From Isochrysis galbana (taxonomy: Eukaryota > Haptophyta > Isochrysidales > Isochrysidaceae): DNA of 64,000 bases. The notes below the pieces were generated by a model. That model was not told the DNA's origin, did not search any database, and saw nothing but the letters and a program-made list of their open reading frames with translations. Position 1 is the first letter of the stretch, and every line of letters starts with the position of its first letter. This document shows, piece after piece, positions 10,173 through 20,984 of the stretch. Both the position numbers and the translations under genes were made by a program. Location of the stretch: positions 5,990,407 through 6,054,406 of the forward strand of contig CM030932.1 in the NCBI GenBank assembly GCA_018136815.1, given 5' to 3'.

Positions 10173-10470
10173 TCCCTCACCTTCGACTCCACCTGCGGTT
10201 ATCCAGGTGAGGGACCGATCACAATCGTCTCCTACAACATGAATGGCGCCGGTCACGGCGCCTTAGGCTCGGTGCTCGCCCAGGCGAGGAAAGCTAGAGT
10301 AGACATCATGCTAATCCAAGAGTTACACGCCTACGCCGACGGCAGGCACCTCCGAGCATGCATGACCGCCAAGGCCTTGGGGTGGCAGATGGTGCACGCG
10401 CCAGCTAACGCCACAGACCCGGCGAGTGGGGTAGGCATCGCGATACGCGACTCCTCCCCCCCCCAGAATC
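10173..10470 (+). pseudogene. LINE apurinic-type endonuclease domain fragment
   Basis: The plus-strand frame encodes the N-terminal part of an exonuclease-endonuclease-phosphatase domain. It has TIVSYNMNGAG (the Asn strand), then DIMLIQELHAY (catalytic Glu), then SGVGIAIRD. In LINEs this domain nicks target DNA and lies at the start of ORF2, before reverse transcriptase. Only about 100 residues are present, without start or catalytic C-terminal half. The fragment is read through from the broken unknown gene and ends at a C run followed by GAATCTTCAGATG. After that an ORF1 piece of the opposite orientation begins. Confidence 0.8.
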
Positions 10471-10471
10471 T

Positions 10472-11659
10472 TCAGATGTTCTTTTTTTGGAAGTCGAGCT
10501 GCCTCTCCTCCCCGGCGCTACAGCCCACCGGCATGCTCCGTCCAAGATGGGCGACGAGGGCCGTGCCATCGTCGACAAGCACGTCGCCGAGATGGAGGTG
10601 GCAGGCGCCGTCGGCTTCCACTACGAAGTGGGCCGCTGTGTCTTGAAGGGCCTCATACAACGCCTTGCGCGATGAGGTGCCCTTCCTGTTCAGCTTGCCC
10701 TCTATGGATTCAATTTCGACTTTGACCGCCACGTCCGTTTGATGGACGCGGATTGTGGTTTGGAGCCCATATCGGGCTTGGAATTGTTGCATGCAGTCTT
10801 CGTTGACTGCTATGTGCCAGGGGCCCCTCGAGGAGCGGGCCCAGAAGTCAAGCTCGGGGTCCGCTCCCTCGAGCTCAAGCAGAAGCTCGACAATGGCCGC
10901 ATAGACCGTCGTGTCGAGTAGCACTAGATCGCCCGCCTGGCTGAAAGACATTTCGTAGGTGGCGTCAGAGTCTGTTTGTTGATCTTCATTTTCTGATTCT
11001 GGGTCCTGAGAGGCAAGCCTGCGGGGGGTAGGGGTCGGTCGTGTCGCTGGCTGTCGTGCATGGAGGTGCCGCGGTTCAGGTTGTCTTGGGGGTCTTGGTG
11101 TAGGAGTGGGTGTTTGCTTCCTCTCCCTGTGTGGACAGAGATACATGATCCTTTTGTGCGTCAGACAGATTGTCAGAATGTTGTGCCCATAAGGGCCATC
11201 CGGCCGCGGGCCGCGCCGCCGAGGCGGCGCGACCCTCGTCGGGATGGGTGTGGCCTCTGCCACAAGGCATGCCCTGTGGAGTGCAGGTCCCTCCTGCCTG
11301 TTGCTGTCTCTCTGAGTCTTGCAGTCTGCTGTCCCCCATGGGGGGGGCCAGCATGGCTGCTGCGCATGGTGTGGCCGAGGCCACGGGCCGTGTGGCGCGA
11401 TCGGGGTCGCGCGCACCTGTTCGGCCTCTGAGGGCGGGCGCGGCCGCTTTGCCAGCGACAGGTCCATGTGGGCAGGGGGGCCGCTCTCGGCGGGGGGCCC
11501 GAAGGAGAGGGGAGTCGCGGCGGCGCGCTCCATCGCGTCCAAGTATAAACTTAGTTGCTCCTGGCAAGCCATCAGGCGTGCCAGGAGGATGGGTGGTTCC
11601 TCCCCCATGGCAGGGGAGGAGTGGAGAGAGGGGGGGGCTCGTGCCCCCCCATGGGGCAA
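10472..11659 (-). pseudogene. LINE ORF1 (gag-like), 5' part
   Basis: An open frame of 395 codons starts at 11659 just after the LINE leader. A disordered, Pro/Arg-rich N terminus is followed by the region conserved in all LINE ORF1 copies here: LELEGADPELDFWARSSRGP then WHIAVNEDCMQQF. The 771-aa and 829-aa fusions carry the same block. It probably binds element RNA. The frame ends artificially at an inverted junction (about 10480) facing the endonuclease fragment, so neither ORF2 nor a 3' end follows. The leader at 11540-11690 includes two copies of AAGTATAAACTTAGTTG and CTCGTGCCCCCCCATGGGG. Confidence 0.75.
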
Positions 11660-11932
11660 CCAAGTATAAACTTAGTTGTCACCCTTAGAAGTTAAAAGGC
11701 GTGTTTGACCGCCCTATCAGTGGGAGCGACATCCAGTTCGGCTCGTGTAAGCCGCCAAAGCGTGTGCTTGGGGGGGGGGGTGTCAGACGGGACTTCGTAC
11801 CGCATTTTTGGACGAGGATGCTGGAAAGGCCGGGAGACCCTCCGACCAGCTTTCGCCGGGGCTTTCCGCTCACGGTCAAAAATGTCGACCCCCCCAATAT
11901 TAGTACTTAAAAAGCCCTGTTCGACCGCCCTA
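11660..11932 (-). repeat. LINE leader and two transposon termini in the same orientation
   Basis: After the leader motif at 11661-11681, two ends of the TAGGGCGGTC family follow, both in reverse orientation. One ends at 11716 (TTAAAAGGCGTGTTTGACC, then GCCCTA), the other at 11932 (TTAAAAAGCCCTGTTCGACC, then GCCCTA). The 200 bp between them has no coding potential and contains a G run. The second terminus lies only 38 bp from the stop codon of the FANCA-like gene. Confidence 0.65.
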
Positions 11933-11969
11933 TTGTACCAAGCATCAACATGATGGCATGTGAAAATTT

Positions 11970-14900
11970 TCACGCATCATCCATTCCCACAAGCAGTTGC
12001 CACCGGATGGTCTGCTGCTCGGTAGGTGGATCGATCTCTTGAAGGACCTTTGCAACCCCAGGCTCGATAAGCCGGCACCGCGCCAGTGTGGCCGCCTCTC
12101 GTTCCAATGTGGCAACGCTTCGAGCCAACGCCTCGTATTCTTGCCCGCAAGATCGGTCGCACAGCCATAGCAACAGCTGTGGCAGTGCCGGCGGAAGCCA
12201 CACAACAGCAACTGGTGGGGGCCTTAGGGTATCCACGATACTTTGGGTATCGCCCGCTGTGGGCGAGGCCTTACTGCGGACATCCCGCCTCACGAGCAGG
12301 TCGTCCGAGGCCTGTGGTGACGCCCAAGCAGCCGGTGGCGCCTTGCCTACATCGACAGCATCAAACGCCTCCACCGATGCCGCCAAGCACTCCATCGCCA
12401 AGTTGATTGTCCAGGCTCTCTCGGTTGGGTCCCCTATTGGCAGGTTGATCAAGAGCGTCTCGATTGCGCAACCTCTCCTGCCACGAACATGTAGCACATG
12501 GCGGGCGTGGTCATCGCACGCGCGGCACGCGACCGGAGCCTGGCGACGAGCAGCCACCGATCGCCTCTGTTCAGATCCTAGACTCAGCAGGAGCAAGGCC
12601 AGGGGCCGTTGATGAGCTCCCATGCGGTTGGCCACGGCTAAGCGCAGCCAGCCCCACAGAACATGATGAAGCGCAGGCCACGCGAGCTGTGGTTCCCATA
12701 ACAACTTGCGTACGAAGAGCGTGAGCCAACCACGTGCCGCACCGCTTCCACAGAGCGAAGGAGCGCGTGACACACAGCACGAAAAGGCTTCGAGAATTTG
12801 TTGTAGCAGCTGCGTTAGCCCACCGGTTGCGCGAGTTGCCGCACTTGCCGACCGTCCGACAGATACCACTGACAGGTCGGTGATGTCATCATCGCCTAGC
12901 GCGATGCGGCTATCATCAAGGCGCATTAATTCGGCGAGTGATGCCAAGGTGGCATCCATACTCGTGGAATCGCCGCTCGCAACAAGATGTGGCAAGGATG
13001 CAAGCAGGGCATTCCATCCCGATGGCAGCATAGCGACGGCGCCATCGGGGCGCTCGCAGAGAGGCACGCACGGCTCCCTCGCACCCACTCCTGCGACCGG
13101 GAGCATCGGCGTTTTCAACATCCCCTTGCCAATGAGATATTCCACAAGGGACCGGCGAGTCCTTTCCGCCGCCACCCCTGCCTCATCCTTGCCCTCGCGA
13201 GGCCTCAGAGTGAGAGGCGCGACATGCTTCCTCCAGAAAGCCTTGCGGAAAAAGATGACCTGAAGAGAGGGACGGGGATCGTCAGACTACCTGCGGTGAT
13301 TGAGGTCATTAGCGACCTGAGGAGCCCGTATATGGCATCTTCCACACCTGCTGCGCTGCTCGTGTAAGCGATTTGTGGTTTGCGAAGTGAGCTATCATTT
13401 CGTCGAGCAACGCTGCAGCCTCCACGTCGTCGGGATCTTCTGAGTCGCCGCCTACACCGGCCGCACCGCCTCCGTCGGACCGACCACGTGCAACACCAGC
13501 GCCTCCGGCCGCGCCTAGGCCATGCGAGCTTCCCGTCGAACTCAAGTCGACCGCCCGTGTCCGCAGTAAGTCCAAGACGTCATTCACGGCGTTCAGGCTC
13601 CTGGCAGACGTGCATGCGAAGGGGCGTAGCAACCGCTGGTGCAGCTGGAGGGCAGACAGCGAGAGAAGAGGGACGAGGTCCGCGAGCGCACGGAGCAGAC
13701 GCGAGCACGCCTGCTGGGACGAGAAGAAATTGCGGCACGACCCCGTGCCCGTGCCTGCCACCACTGCCCGATCCCCAGCTGCATTGCCGGCAGCAGCCCC
13801 CCCATCAGCCACTAGCAGCGCGTGGAGTATTGAAGTCATTGCTGTATTATATGCGTCCGTGCCGCAAATGTGCAGATGAAGTAGCAACAGGAACTCCAGC
13901 CACGACGTGTCCGAAAGCATGCTCGCCGTCGCCGCGGGCTCTGCCTCGCCGGCGGCGTTCCGCGGCTCTCTCTCAGGCACCGGCGCTGCAGCGCTTCCAT
14001 TTGGAATCTCAGTACGCGCAGAAAGAGCGTTGATCTGCAACTCAACAGCCGCGCGCATCGCGGCATCCCAAGCCGCAGCTCGCTTGGTGATGACCTCATC
14101 TAAAGCTGCCGCGTCGACAGCCCCGCAAGCGTGGAAGCGAGCTATCGCCAGCCATGGCGCCAACTGCTGGCGGCTGAGGCATTGGGCGGAGACTCCGTGT
14201 GAGAGAACCAGCCGCAACATGAGCGATACGACCGCCTCGTGCCCCACCGCCAGATCGAGGCACGCCGCCAACTCTTTGAGCGCGATCGGGAGTGGACCCA
14301 TAGATGGTGAGGGAACGAGTCTACTTCCATGACCTGCACCTCGCTCGGCGCATGTGCCGCCAACGACACTCCCACTATCGCCGCCGCCAGCATCTCTAGC
14401 GACGCTCTGATTCATCTCCTTCGCTTTGCTCTGTTTAATAAGACAGTCGATATCCTCGGCTGCCAAAGCAAGGATAGAGGAAGGACGCGCGGCACTACCC
14501 GCCGCGTTCGATCTGCCCGCTAGTCCTTCCGGTCCAGTTAGTGCAAACGCGCTACAAGCCCGAGCTTTGACCAGCCACTCGAGCACCCACTGGGTTGCAG
14601 CCATGCCTTCGCGTTCCTCACACCGGCTCGTCGCTGTAGCGACTGCCCGCAACAAGCGGATTGCGCGCCAGAGGCCGACGACGCCTGTGGCTAAGCCAGT
14701 GCCCGTGGGGCGCATCGAGCCTTCAACGTTCCCATCCAAGACGTGCACGGGCACACCCGGGGCTGGGACGCAAGAGGGCAGGGGTCGGGAGCATGCACTG
14801 TCGTCATTAGAGCACTCGAGATATGAGCGGAGAATAGCTTCACATGCAGCCTTCACGCGCGGCCGAGCCGAGGCGTCGCCGCGTGCACCGTCGGTCGAAG

Positions 14901-15564
14901 CCGTGCCGTTGTGTCTCCAAGTGTCTCCTACATTGTTGGCCATGTCGAGTGACGCTGCCATGCTGAAGTGGAAGGCCTCGGCTGCGGCAACCGTGAGCAG
15001 TCCCTCGCACACTGTTGCTGCGTCCGCGATGGTGGCTCCCAGCGAATGAAGCCGAGCGAGGGCGGCGCCCCAAGCACTCTGCTCCTCAGGATGCAGAAGT
15101 CCCATCCATTCGACGAGTGGGATCACCCCCCCGGCATGAAGCGACCACGCCGGCAGCAGTGGTGCGCCAAGCCTCCTCACCGCCGCCTGGTCAAGACAGG
15201 AACGCACAAAGCGGCTGGGCAGCAGCACGCCCTCCCTCCGGTCGGCGGCCGAGCGCTCGAGTAGCGCATCCACCAGCAGTGGCCGCGATGGCTCTCTGCC
15301 CCAACTGGCATGTGCGCTCAGCCAATCGTCCACCATCAATCGCTCGTGCTCGATCGCCCTCTCGCGTGAGAGCAGCGGAGCAACCCGTGAACAGACCGAG
15401 CGCGTGAACCGAGTCTCCGGTGGGACGTGAGAGGGAGGGAGAGACCGCTTGTGGGCCGGGCGCTCCTCGTTGGCGCTGCCCCGCCTGTCTGGGGGAGGTG
15501 GCCGATGTGCTTCCAGAGCCGCCAGAAAGTCGAGAGCACGCTCGACGGCGGCGCCACATGCCAT
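11970..15564 (-). CDS. FANCA: Fanconi anaemia group A-like protein, probably C-terminally truncated (2 exons)
   Basis: FANCA is a helical-repeat subunit of the Fanconi core complex, which ubiquitinates FANCD2-FANCI during DNA crosslink repair. Exon 1 is 13348-15564, exon 2 is 11970-13259. The 88-bp intron has CAG|GTGTGG and CTCTTCAG| borders and keeps phase 0, giving about 1168 aa. From memory of the human protein I see colinear similarity in several patches. ADLVPLLSLSALQLH matches its 'SELVPFESPRYLQVH'. The splice junction patch FFRKAFWRKHVAPL matches FRRPYYVSHFLPAL. WLTLFVRKLL with LALLLLSLGSE matches 'WAALFVRTM' and LAALAVHLGES. Low-complexity Ala-rich insertions occur. The human protein continues some 400 residues further. 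Here the frame stops beside a transposon end, and a potential donor (GTGAAA) overlaps the stop codon. Start: first ATG after the microsatellite-derived frame. Confidence 0.65.
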
Positions 15565-15662
15565 CAGCAGCAGCGGAGCTCTCCTAAAGGGCGCGGGGGG
15601 AAAGGAGGGAGGGATACGACCAACCACCCACCTTCCCCCACACACTCTCCACTCCCTCTCTC

Positions 15663-15721
15663 GCTCTCTCCCTCTCCCTTCCCCCCACCCCCCTTCTCTC
15701 TCTCTCTCTCTCTCTCTCTCC

Positions 15722-15773
<52 letters not shown>

Positions 15774-15800
15774 CTATCTCTATCTTTCTTTTTCTCTCTC
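15663..15800. repeat. CT and CTAT microsatellite upstream of the FANCA-like gene
   Basis: A (CT)n run at about 15695-15720 passes into roughly fourteen tandem CTAT units and then into a mixed CT tract up to about 15850. Translated frames across it (Arg-Glu or Ser-Ile-Tyr repeats) are not proteins. It lies in the 5' flank or a 5' intron of the FANCA-like gene. Confidence 0.95.
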
Positions 15801-15966
15801 TTCTCTTCTCTCCCCCCCTCTCCTCTCCCCCTCCCTCTCCCTCTCTCTCCATCCCTTCGCTCCCTCTCCGGGGACCACTCGATACAGGCCGCGCACTAGC
15901 GCTTCTACTAGAAAATCGTTTGCCAAGCGAGGAGCGCAGCGAGTAGGAGTAGACTCTTAGACTTAC

Positions 15967-16134
15967 GTGGGCAGCAAATGGTAGGAGGGCCTTCGCGACG
16001 GCATTACTTGCTACTACTGCGCAGTACGAGCCGCCCTCGGTCTCGCAGTCTCTCTCACTCTGGCCTCTGGGTGTAGAGGCGTGGGTGGCATAGCGTCTAG
16101 GCGCCATGCGAGGTCGCGTCCTCGATCGACTCAT
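15967..16134 (-). other. Candidate 5' exon with a consensus donor site
   Basis: An ATG at 16134 opens 56 codons that end exactly at a perfect GTAAGT donor (15966-15961). The peptide is basic at its start and ends in VASNAVAKALLPFAAH. It could be the first exon of the FANCA-like gene or of a separate transcript. Direct splicing to a TTTAG acceptor just upstream of the FANCA-like ATG would give the wrong phase, so another exon or another acceptor would be needed. No domain was recognised. Confidence 0.3.
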
Positions 16135-16410
16135 GGGCTGTTAAGCGTCAAATAATTGCGATGTGCGATGTGCAATACGAATACGAGTAGCAATCTTTGT
16201 GGCGTGCTATCAGCTATCATAATATCATGGTGGCTATGCTGGCATGTGGACTAATTTGCACCAACTCGCGAAAGCAATTAAGATCGGCACGCGTGGTGCA
16301 TGCACCCTACTGCAACACCTGCATCTGATAGCGGGGCCTTGTGCCTTGTGCATTGCTGTCGGGCGAGCACTAAGGGCTCTACTGTCCTCCATTCTCACAG
16401 TCAGGACCCC
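16135..16410. other. Intergenic region
   Basis: The interval between the candidate exon and the 3' end of the oxidoreductase gene. Slightly AT-richer, with no repeat or RNA gene recognised. Confidence 0.4.
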
Positions 16411-17319
16411 TCATGCCTCGGCCTTCTTGGCCGTCAGCTCCGACACCTTCTCCGAGATGGCGGCGACAAAGTCGGAGAAGCCTGTGGCCGCAGGCGCTCC
16501 CGCTGCCTTGTTGATTTTGGCAGTGGTGTCGAGTTCGCGCTCGTCGATCTTGCCAAGAGCCGCGTTCACACACGCGCCCGCGACGGCTTCGGCCGAAACA
16601 GGCGGCCGGAGCGCGATCTTGATGGTGCCCGGCATGATGTCGGCGATTTTGCTAATGATGCCGTTGGAGAGGATCTCCTCCACGGCGGAGCCGTAGCCGG
16701 CAGCCACGCGTGGCGGTGTGAGACCAAAGGCATCGCCGCCGTAGATGAAGGTGGGCCTGATAACGGTCACGCCCTCGCGCCCGACTGCGTCGACAATGGC
16801 CTCCTCAGCCTGCTTCTTGCCGGCGAAATAGCAGGTGAGCCACTCGGGGAGCCAGAACGTGCCGTCCAGCGCCTCCAGCTCTGAGCTCACCGAGACGAAC
16901 GCGTAGCGTGTCGCCGTCCCGGCCTTCTTGACCGCTTTAGCTGCCTCAGTGTTGGCCTTTCCATTTCCATTGAGCAGGTTGGCCCCATCGAATCCAACTG
17001 CGCCGACGCAAGAGACGACGGCGTCCGGCGTTCCAATCGCGGCCTCTAGATCCTCTCTTGGCCCTTTTGTGAGTTCGTTCGCCACCCACTCCACGCTCTC
17101 GACCCACGGCTCAGAGAGAGCCCACGAGGGAGGGGCGCCAGAGCGCGAGACAGACCTCACCCTCGCTCCCTCACCCACGAGCAGCTTGCACACACGGCTA
17201 CCCACGAAGCCGGAGCCGCCTAGCACAGTCACGCACGGAGCCGACTCGCTCATCTGAGCCACTCCGCCCCGAGAAGAGCCCAGAGAGAGAGCGAGGGAGC
17301 CGACGGCGAGGGAGAGCAT
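16411..17319 (-). CDS. Atypical short-chain dehydrogenase / NAD(P)-binding Rossmann protein
   Basis: A 302-aa single-exon protein. The Rossmann dinucleotide-binding motif VLGGSGFVGSRVC lies near residues 31-43. The central part has AVVSCVGAVGFDG, then RYAFVSVSSE and CYFAGKKQAEEAI; the YxxxK-like catalytic pair appears here as YFAGK. IRPTFIYGG follows. This pattern fits atypical SDRs of the complex-I-subunit-9/COQ11 type, including plant plastid proteins with a YYEGK motif. The first about 22 residues are hydrophobic and Ser-rich and may target an organelle; an internal Met at residue 23 is an alternative start. I placed the start at 17319, downstream of a 26-base C run, because the frame upstream translates low-complexity DNA. 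Substrate unknown. Confidence 0.8.
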   Translation of the reverse strand: MLSLAVGSLALSLGSSRGGVAQMSESAPCVTVLGGSGFVGSRVCKLLVGEGARVRSVSRSGAPPSWALSEPWVESVEWVANELTKGPREDLEAAIGTPDAVVSCVGAVGFDGANLLNGNGKANTEAAKAVKKAGTATRYAFVSVSSELEALDGTFWLPEWLTCYFAGKKQAEEAIVDAVGREGVTVIRPTFIYGGDAFGLTPPRVAAGYGSAVEEILSNGIISKIADIMPGTIKIALRPPVSAEAVAGACVNAALGKIDERELDTTAKINKAAGAPAATGFSDFVAAISEKVSELTAKKAEA

Positions 17320-17353
17320 CGCAGAGTTCTCTCTCGTTCTCCTCCAACTCCCT

Positions 17354-17379
17354 CCCCCCCCCCCCCCCCCCCCCCCCCC
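17354..17379. repeat. Homopolymer run of 26 C
   Basis: An uninterrupted C run lies about 35 bp upstream of the oxidoreductase start codon. It is G on the coding strand, like the G tracts beside MMAB. Its length is likely unreliable in the assembly. Confidence 0.9.
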
Positions 17380-17984
17380 GGTCGCATCTCCAGATTCACA
17401 TCCTCTGCGAGGGAGTCTTTTTTTTTCTCGTTGGAGCGCGGGCACTCCCTCCTCTCCCCCCAACACACACACTCTCTCTCCCTTCTCGCTTCTCGTCGCC
17501 CCGCGGGGCTTCTCGTCTTTCCCCTCTCACTCTCTTCTCTATCGGGGTTTTCACAAGGGTTTCACTCCGATTTCACAGAGGTTTCACTCCGCATTTGACT
17601 GCAAACGTCGGCCCTCTCTCCGTCTCTCTTCTGCCTCACATGTCACATGCGAATCGCGAATCCGAATCCGATGGGGATTTCTCTCGCTTTTATCATGTAT
17701 TCAGCGACGTTTTTATAGACAAAAACTGAATTCTGGCGCCCTCCAGCAAAGGATGCAATCGCGAGCATTGGCATTGGTTGTCTGACAACCGCCTTCCATG
17801 GCGAATGAGCATGAGCATGAGCTGGAGCTGATGGCGCTCGATGGCTGAGCCGAGCCCGGCGCCGGTGTCGGCAGGTGAAGGCCGCACGCCAACCGCCACC
17901 CCGACAGACCGGTGCCATGGGCGCAGGCTCGCTGAGCTAGCGCGTTCTGCGTGTCTTCCGAATTGCTCAAGTCCTTGTTGCAGG
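17380..17984. other. 5' flank of the oxidoreductase gene
   Basis: CT-rich at 17460-17540, with two TTTCACTCCG repeats at about 17558 and 17581. No gene was recognised. Confidence 0.4.
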
Positions 17985-18145
17985 AATCTCGCGCGCGCGG
18001 GGGAAATATATTACGGCCGGAGGCGACAAACCGCACGCGGAGGGCGGAAAGAACCTCGCGCGGGGGACGAGCGGATCGAAAGCGCGGGGTGGGAGGGCAC
18101 GTAGCCGATCTAGGAGCGCAGATCGCGCCCATTCCCCTCACGAAG
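17985..18145 (+). repeat. Repeat family G (also at 57940-58130)
   Basis: Shared landmarks in the same order are 'CGCGCGCGGGGG', ACGGCCGGAGGCGAC, GCACGC, GGAAAGAACCT, CGCGGGGG, GTGGGAGGGC and CCGATCT-GGAGCG. The copies differ by many substitutions and small gaps. No coding function is apparent, and the element class is unknown. Confidence 0.6.
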
Positions 18146-18517
18146 CATGGAGATACGAGATACAACCCGGTGAGAACATTAAGATTTTTTGGAGCACCAA
18201 CCGCCTTCCACACCTTGCACGTTGAGTGAAGTAGTACAACACACACGATTGAAAGAAGACAAAGCACAATCGGGCATGCCACACATCGAAAAGCCCAAGA
18301 AAGTAGGTCATATTGCTGCTTCCGGTCACGACTGCAGTTGCGGCGCAGAGATGGCGGGGCCAGAAGAACGAATGGCCTGTGACTCGCCTGCAGTATTCTC
18401 TAGGCCACAACACACAACTCGCCGGTGGTATGCACTGTTAGTTGTGGCCGAGAAAAACGACGGGCCCGCAGCTCGCCCGCAGCTTCCGACGGTGAAAGAC
18501 CGCGTCTCGAGGCAAAA
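18146..18517. other. 3' flank of the RRM gene
   Basis: No repeats or genes were recognised between repeat G and the stop codon of the RRM protein. Confidence 0.4.
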
Positions 18518-19893
18518 TCACCAGGACTTTTCCTTCTTCTTTCCCGCGTAATCCAGTCGCACCTGCCTGCCGTCCAGGTACTCACCAGCCAGCTGCGCAA
18601 CGGCCTTGTCCACCTGCTCCGTCGTCTCAAGAGTGACAAAGCCAACACCCTTGAACTCTCCCGACTCGCGATCATTGAGCCAGCGCGTGTTGGTTACCGT
18701 GCCCGCGGGCTCGAAGAATGCAGCGATCTTCTCGTCAGTGATCGACCACGGAAGATTGCCCACGAAAAGTTCGACGCAGCCCTCCGGCTTTGGGTTCTGC
18801 GGCTTGTAGGTGCGCTGCGGCTTGCCCGTTGACTCCCAGCCCTCCTTCTTCTCGCGCGGCTTGGAAAAGTTGATGCGCGCCGGCCGACCAGCGAGGTCGG
18901 TGCCATCAAGCGCGACGGCCTTGGTTGCCGACTCGACCGAGTCGAAGTCAACGAAGGCCTTGCCCATGAACTGCCCATCCCGCTCGAGAAACTTGACGCG
19001 CACAATCTCGCCGCACTCACCGAAAGCCTTGCGCACCTGTTCTTCATCGATCGACCAGGAAAGGTTACCGAGGAAGATGGCGTTTGAGGGCTCGCCCGGA
19101 TCGTTCGTCCCGGCGCCTGCGCCACCGCCGCCAGTCTTGCGCGGCGCGGCAATCTCCACCTTCATGGGACGCCCATCGAGGTCATTGCCGTTGAGAGCCG
19201 TCGCTGCGGCTGCAGCCTCACCCGTTTCAAACTGAAGGAACCCCGCCCCCTTGAACTTGCCTGAGTCCGGAAACGTGAGCCAGTCGATGGACGTGACGGC
19301 TCCGCAGCTGGCGAACACTTCCTTGATCTGGTCGTCTGTAACGCTGAAGGGAAGATTGCCGACGAAGACGCGGTCAATAGGCGGCTCTGTGGTAGCTTGG
19401 GGCGTTGAGGCAGGGCCCTTCTTGGCGACGGGCTTCTCGTCCGGCTCCTCCTCGGCGACGCGCTTCTTGTCCTTCTTGTCCTTCTTCTTCTCCTTTTTGT
19501 CCTTTTTATCGACCTCCTCGGCCTGCGCCTTGGCCTCCTTCTTCGTCTTCTTGGCCGCCTTCTTCGCAGCCTCGTCGTCAACGACCTCCTCGTTCTTCGA
19601 CTTCTTCTTCTCCTTCTTCTCCTTCTTGACGGCGTCCTCGGCAGCCTGCGCGAGAAGGAGATGCAGACGGGTAGTTTATGTGACAGGTAAGCCTCACGCA
19701 CACAGCTGTGGCTCTCCGCTTCCCCTGAAGCCCATCCCCAATCCCCATACTCCACCCATCATCCATCCCGCCGCCGCCTCCCTTCGCCCCTTCCACCACT
19801 TCCCCCGGCTTGCTGGTCACGCTGCGTACGCCTCGGGGGGCTCTTCACCTCCTCCTTCTTCGCCTTCTTCTTCTCCTTCTTGTCGGCGCCCAT
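18518..19893 (-). CDS. Nucleolin-like protein with Lys/Glu-rich N terminus and three RRM domains (2 exons)
   Basis: Exon 1 (19849-19893) encodes 15 residues starting MGADKKEKKKAKKEE. A 203-bp intron (GTGAAG donor, CGCGCAG acceptor) leads to exon 2 (18518-19645), giving 390 aa in phase 0. Residues 1-100 are a charged Lys/Glu/Asp-rich region. Three RNA-recognition motifs follow at about 107-182, 203-276 and 307-381. Their RNP2 motifs are VFVGNL, IFLGNL and LFVGNL; their RNP1 motifs are KGAGFLQFE, MGKAFVDFD and KGVGFVTLE. A basic tail KKKEKSW ends the protein. The order fits nucleolin/Nsr1-type nucleolar proteins that bind pre-rRNA, although a plastid or cytoplasmic RNA-binding role is possible. 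Position of the first exon is inferred from phase and splice consensus; another donor nearby cannot be excluded. Confidence 0.8.
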
Positions 19894-20004
19894 CTCCCTT
19901 TCTCTCTCCCTCTCTCTCTCTGCCTCTCTCTCTCTCTCTCCCTCCCTCGCCCGCTCGCTCGGCTCGCCCAGTCGCTCGCGGCGGGGCCGGGGGACGGGGG
20001 CCGT

Positions 20005-20040
<36 letters not shown>

Positions 20041-20470
20041 AGGCGGGCGACGTCGTCCGCACGTGGACGCCCCCCCCCCCCCCCCCCCCGCCCCCCCCCC
20101 CCCCTCCCCCCCCCCCCTCCCTTCTTCCCTCTCCTCTCTCCCTTTCTCTCCCCCCACTCTTCCCCTCCCCCCCCCTCCCCGCCTCTCGACTTGGACCTCT
20201 CCTCCTGCTTTTGAACTCCTCTTTCTCCTTCACTTCCCCTCTCTCCTCGCCTCTCTGTATCACAGTGTAGGGGGCGGCCTCTTCTTTTCCCGCACCCCCC
20301 TTCTCTCTACCCCCACAAAAACAAAAGCCCTTCACACTCCCCCCCCTCCCCCCGCACAGTGTGGCCAGCTCCTCTCTCTCTTTTCTTGATGACTCCAGAG
20401 AGAGAGAGAGAGAGAGCCTCTGCATCTCTCTCTCTCTCTGCAGGGATGAGAGGCGTAGGAGTCTAGGAGT
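19894..20470. repeat. CT microsatellites and long G and C runs upstream of the RRM gene
   Basis: (CT)n tracts lie at 19900-19945. A run of about 33 G follows at 20007-20039, then C runs at 20070-20120, more CT-rich sequence, and a GA/CT dinucleotide inverted pair at about 20397-20440. Open frames here (Gly-Arg, Pro or Ser-Leu repeats) are spurious. Confidence 0.9.
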
Positions 20471-20984
20471 ACTTTTACTCGCGCGGTGCAATCAGCACCA
20501 CGACGGGGGAAGCGCTGAACAGGTGAACACGTGGAGTACTTTAATAAAGTTGAGACCGTCACCCGTCATTCTTCTGGATCGACTTGGCACCCACCGCCAC
20601 CACGCTCTCCGCCCGTCGTGCTGCTGATTGCACGCGCTACACGTAGGTGGTAGAGAAACGAGTCGAAGGCGAACTCAACTCCAACTTTTTGACCGTTTGC
20701 CGTTTGAACTTAGGACTTAGGCAACTGCCTACTACTCCCTTGACCCTTGACCCCCAAAGTGAACACTGTCAAAAAACCTGAAGATTCTCCTCGAGTCGTG
20801 TAAAAGAGGCGCTCAATCAAGAGAAAAGTTTTGCCGAAACAACGGCGAAATGCACTCCGCGGCTGCGCCGCGCGCCGCGAACCCACCCAACTCAAGGCGC
20901 GCGACAATGAACACCCGTCACCTACATTAAGAATGTGAATAGGTTTCATTTGGCATTTGGAGCTATCTACTATCTAGATACTAT
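20471..20984. other. Intergenic stretch without recognised genes
   Basis: No repeat match, motif or conserved frame was found. An inverted repeat around GCGGCTGCGCCGCGCGCCGC lies near 20860. Confidence 0.35.

Noticed and set aside
10122-10646. Complete 174-aa endonuclease gene
   Set aside because: Its start belongs to the antisense of the truncated unknown gene and its end to antisense ORF1. Only 10173-10470 encodes the endonuclease fragment.
15663-15850. Open frames rich in Ser-Ile-Tyr or Arg-Glu
   Set aside because: They are translations of CT and CTAT microsatellites.
19810-20490. Several 130-340-codon frames rich in Gly, Pro or Arg
   Set aside because: They arise from homopolymer G/C runs and CT repeats. 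The only supported exon here is the short one at 19849-19893.
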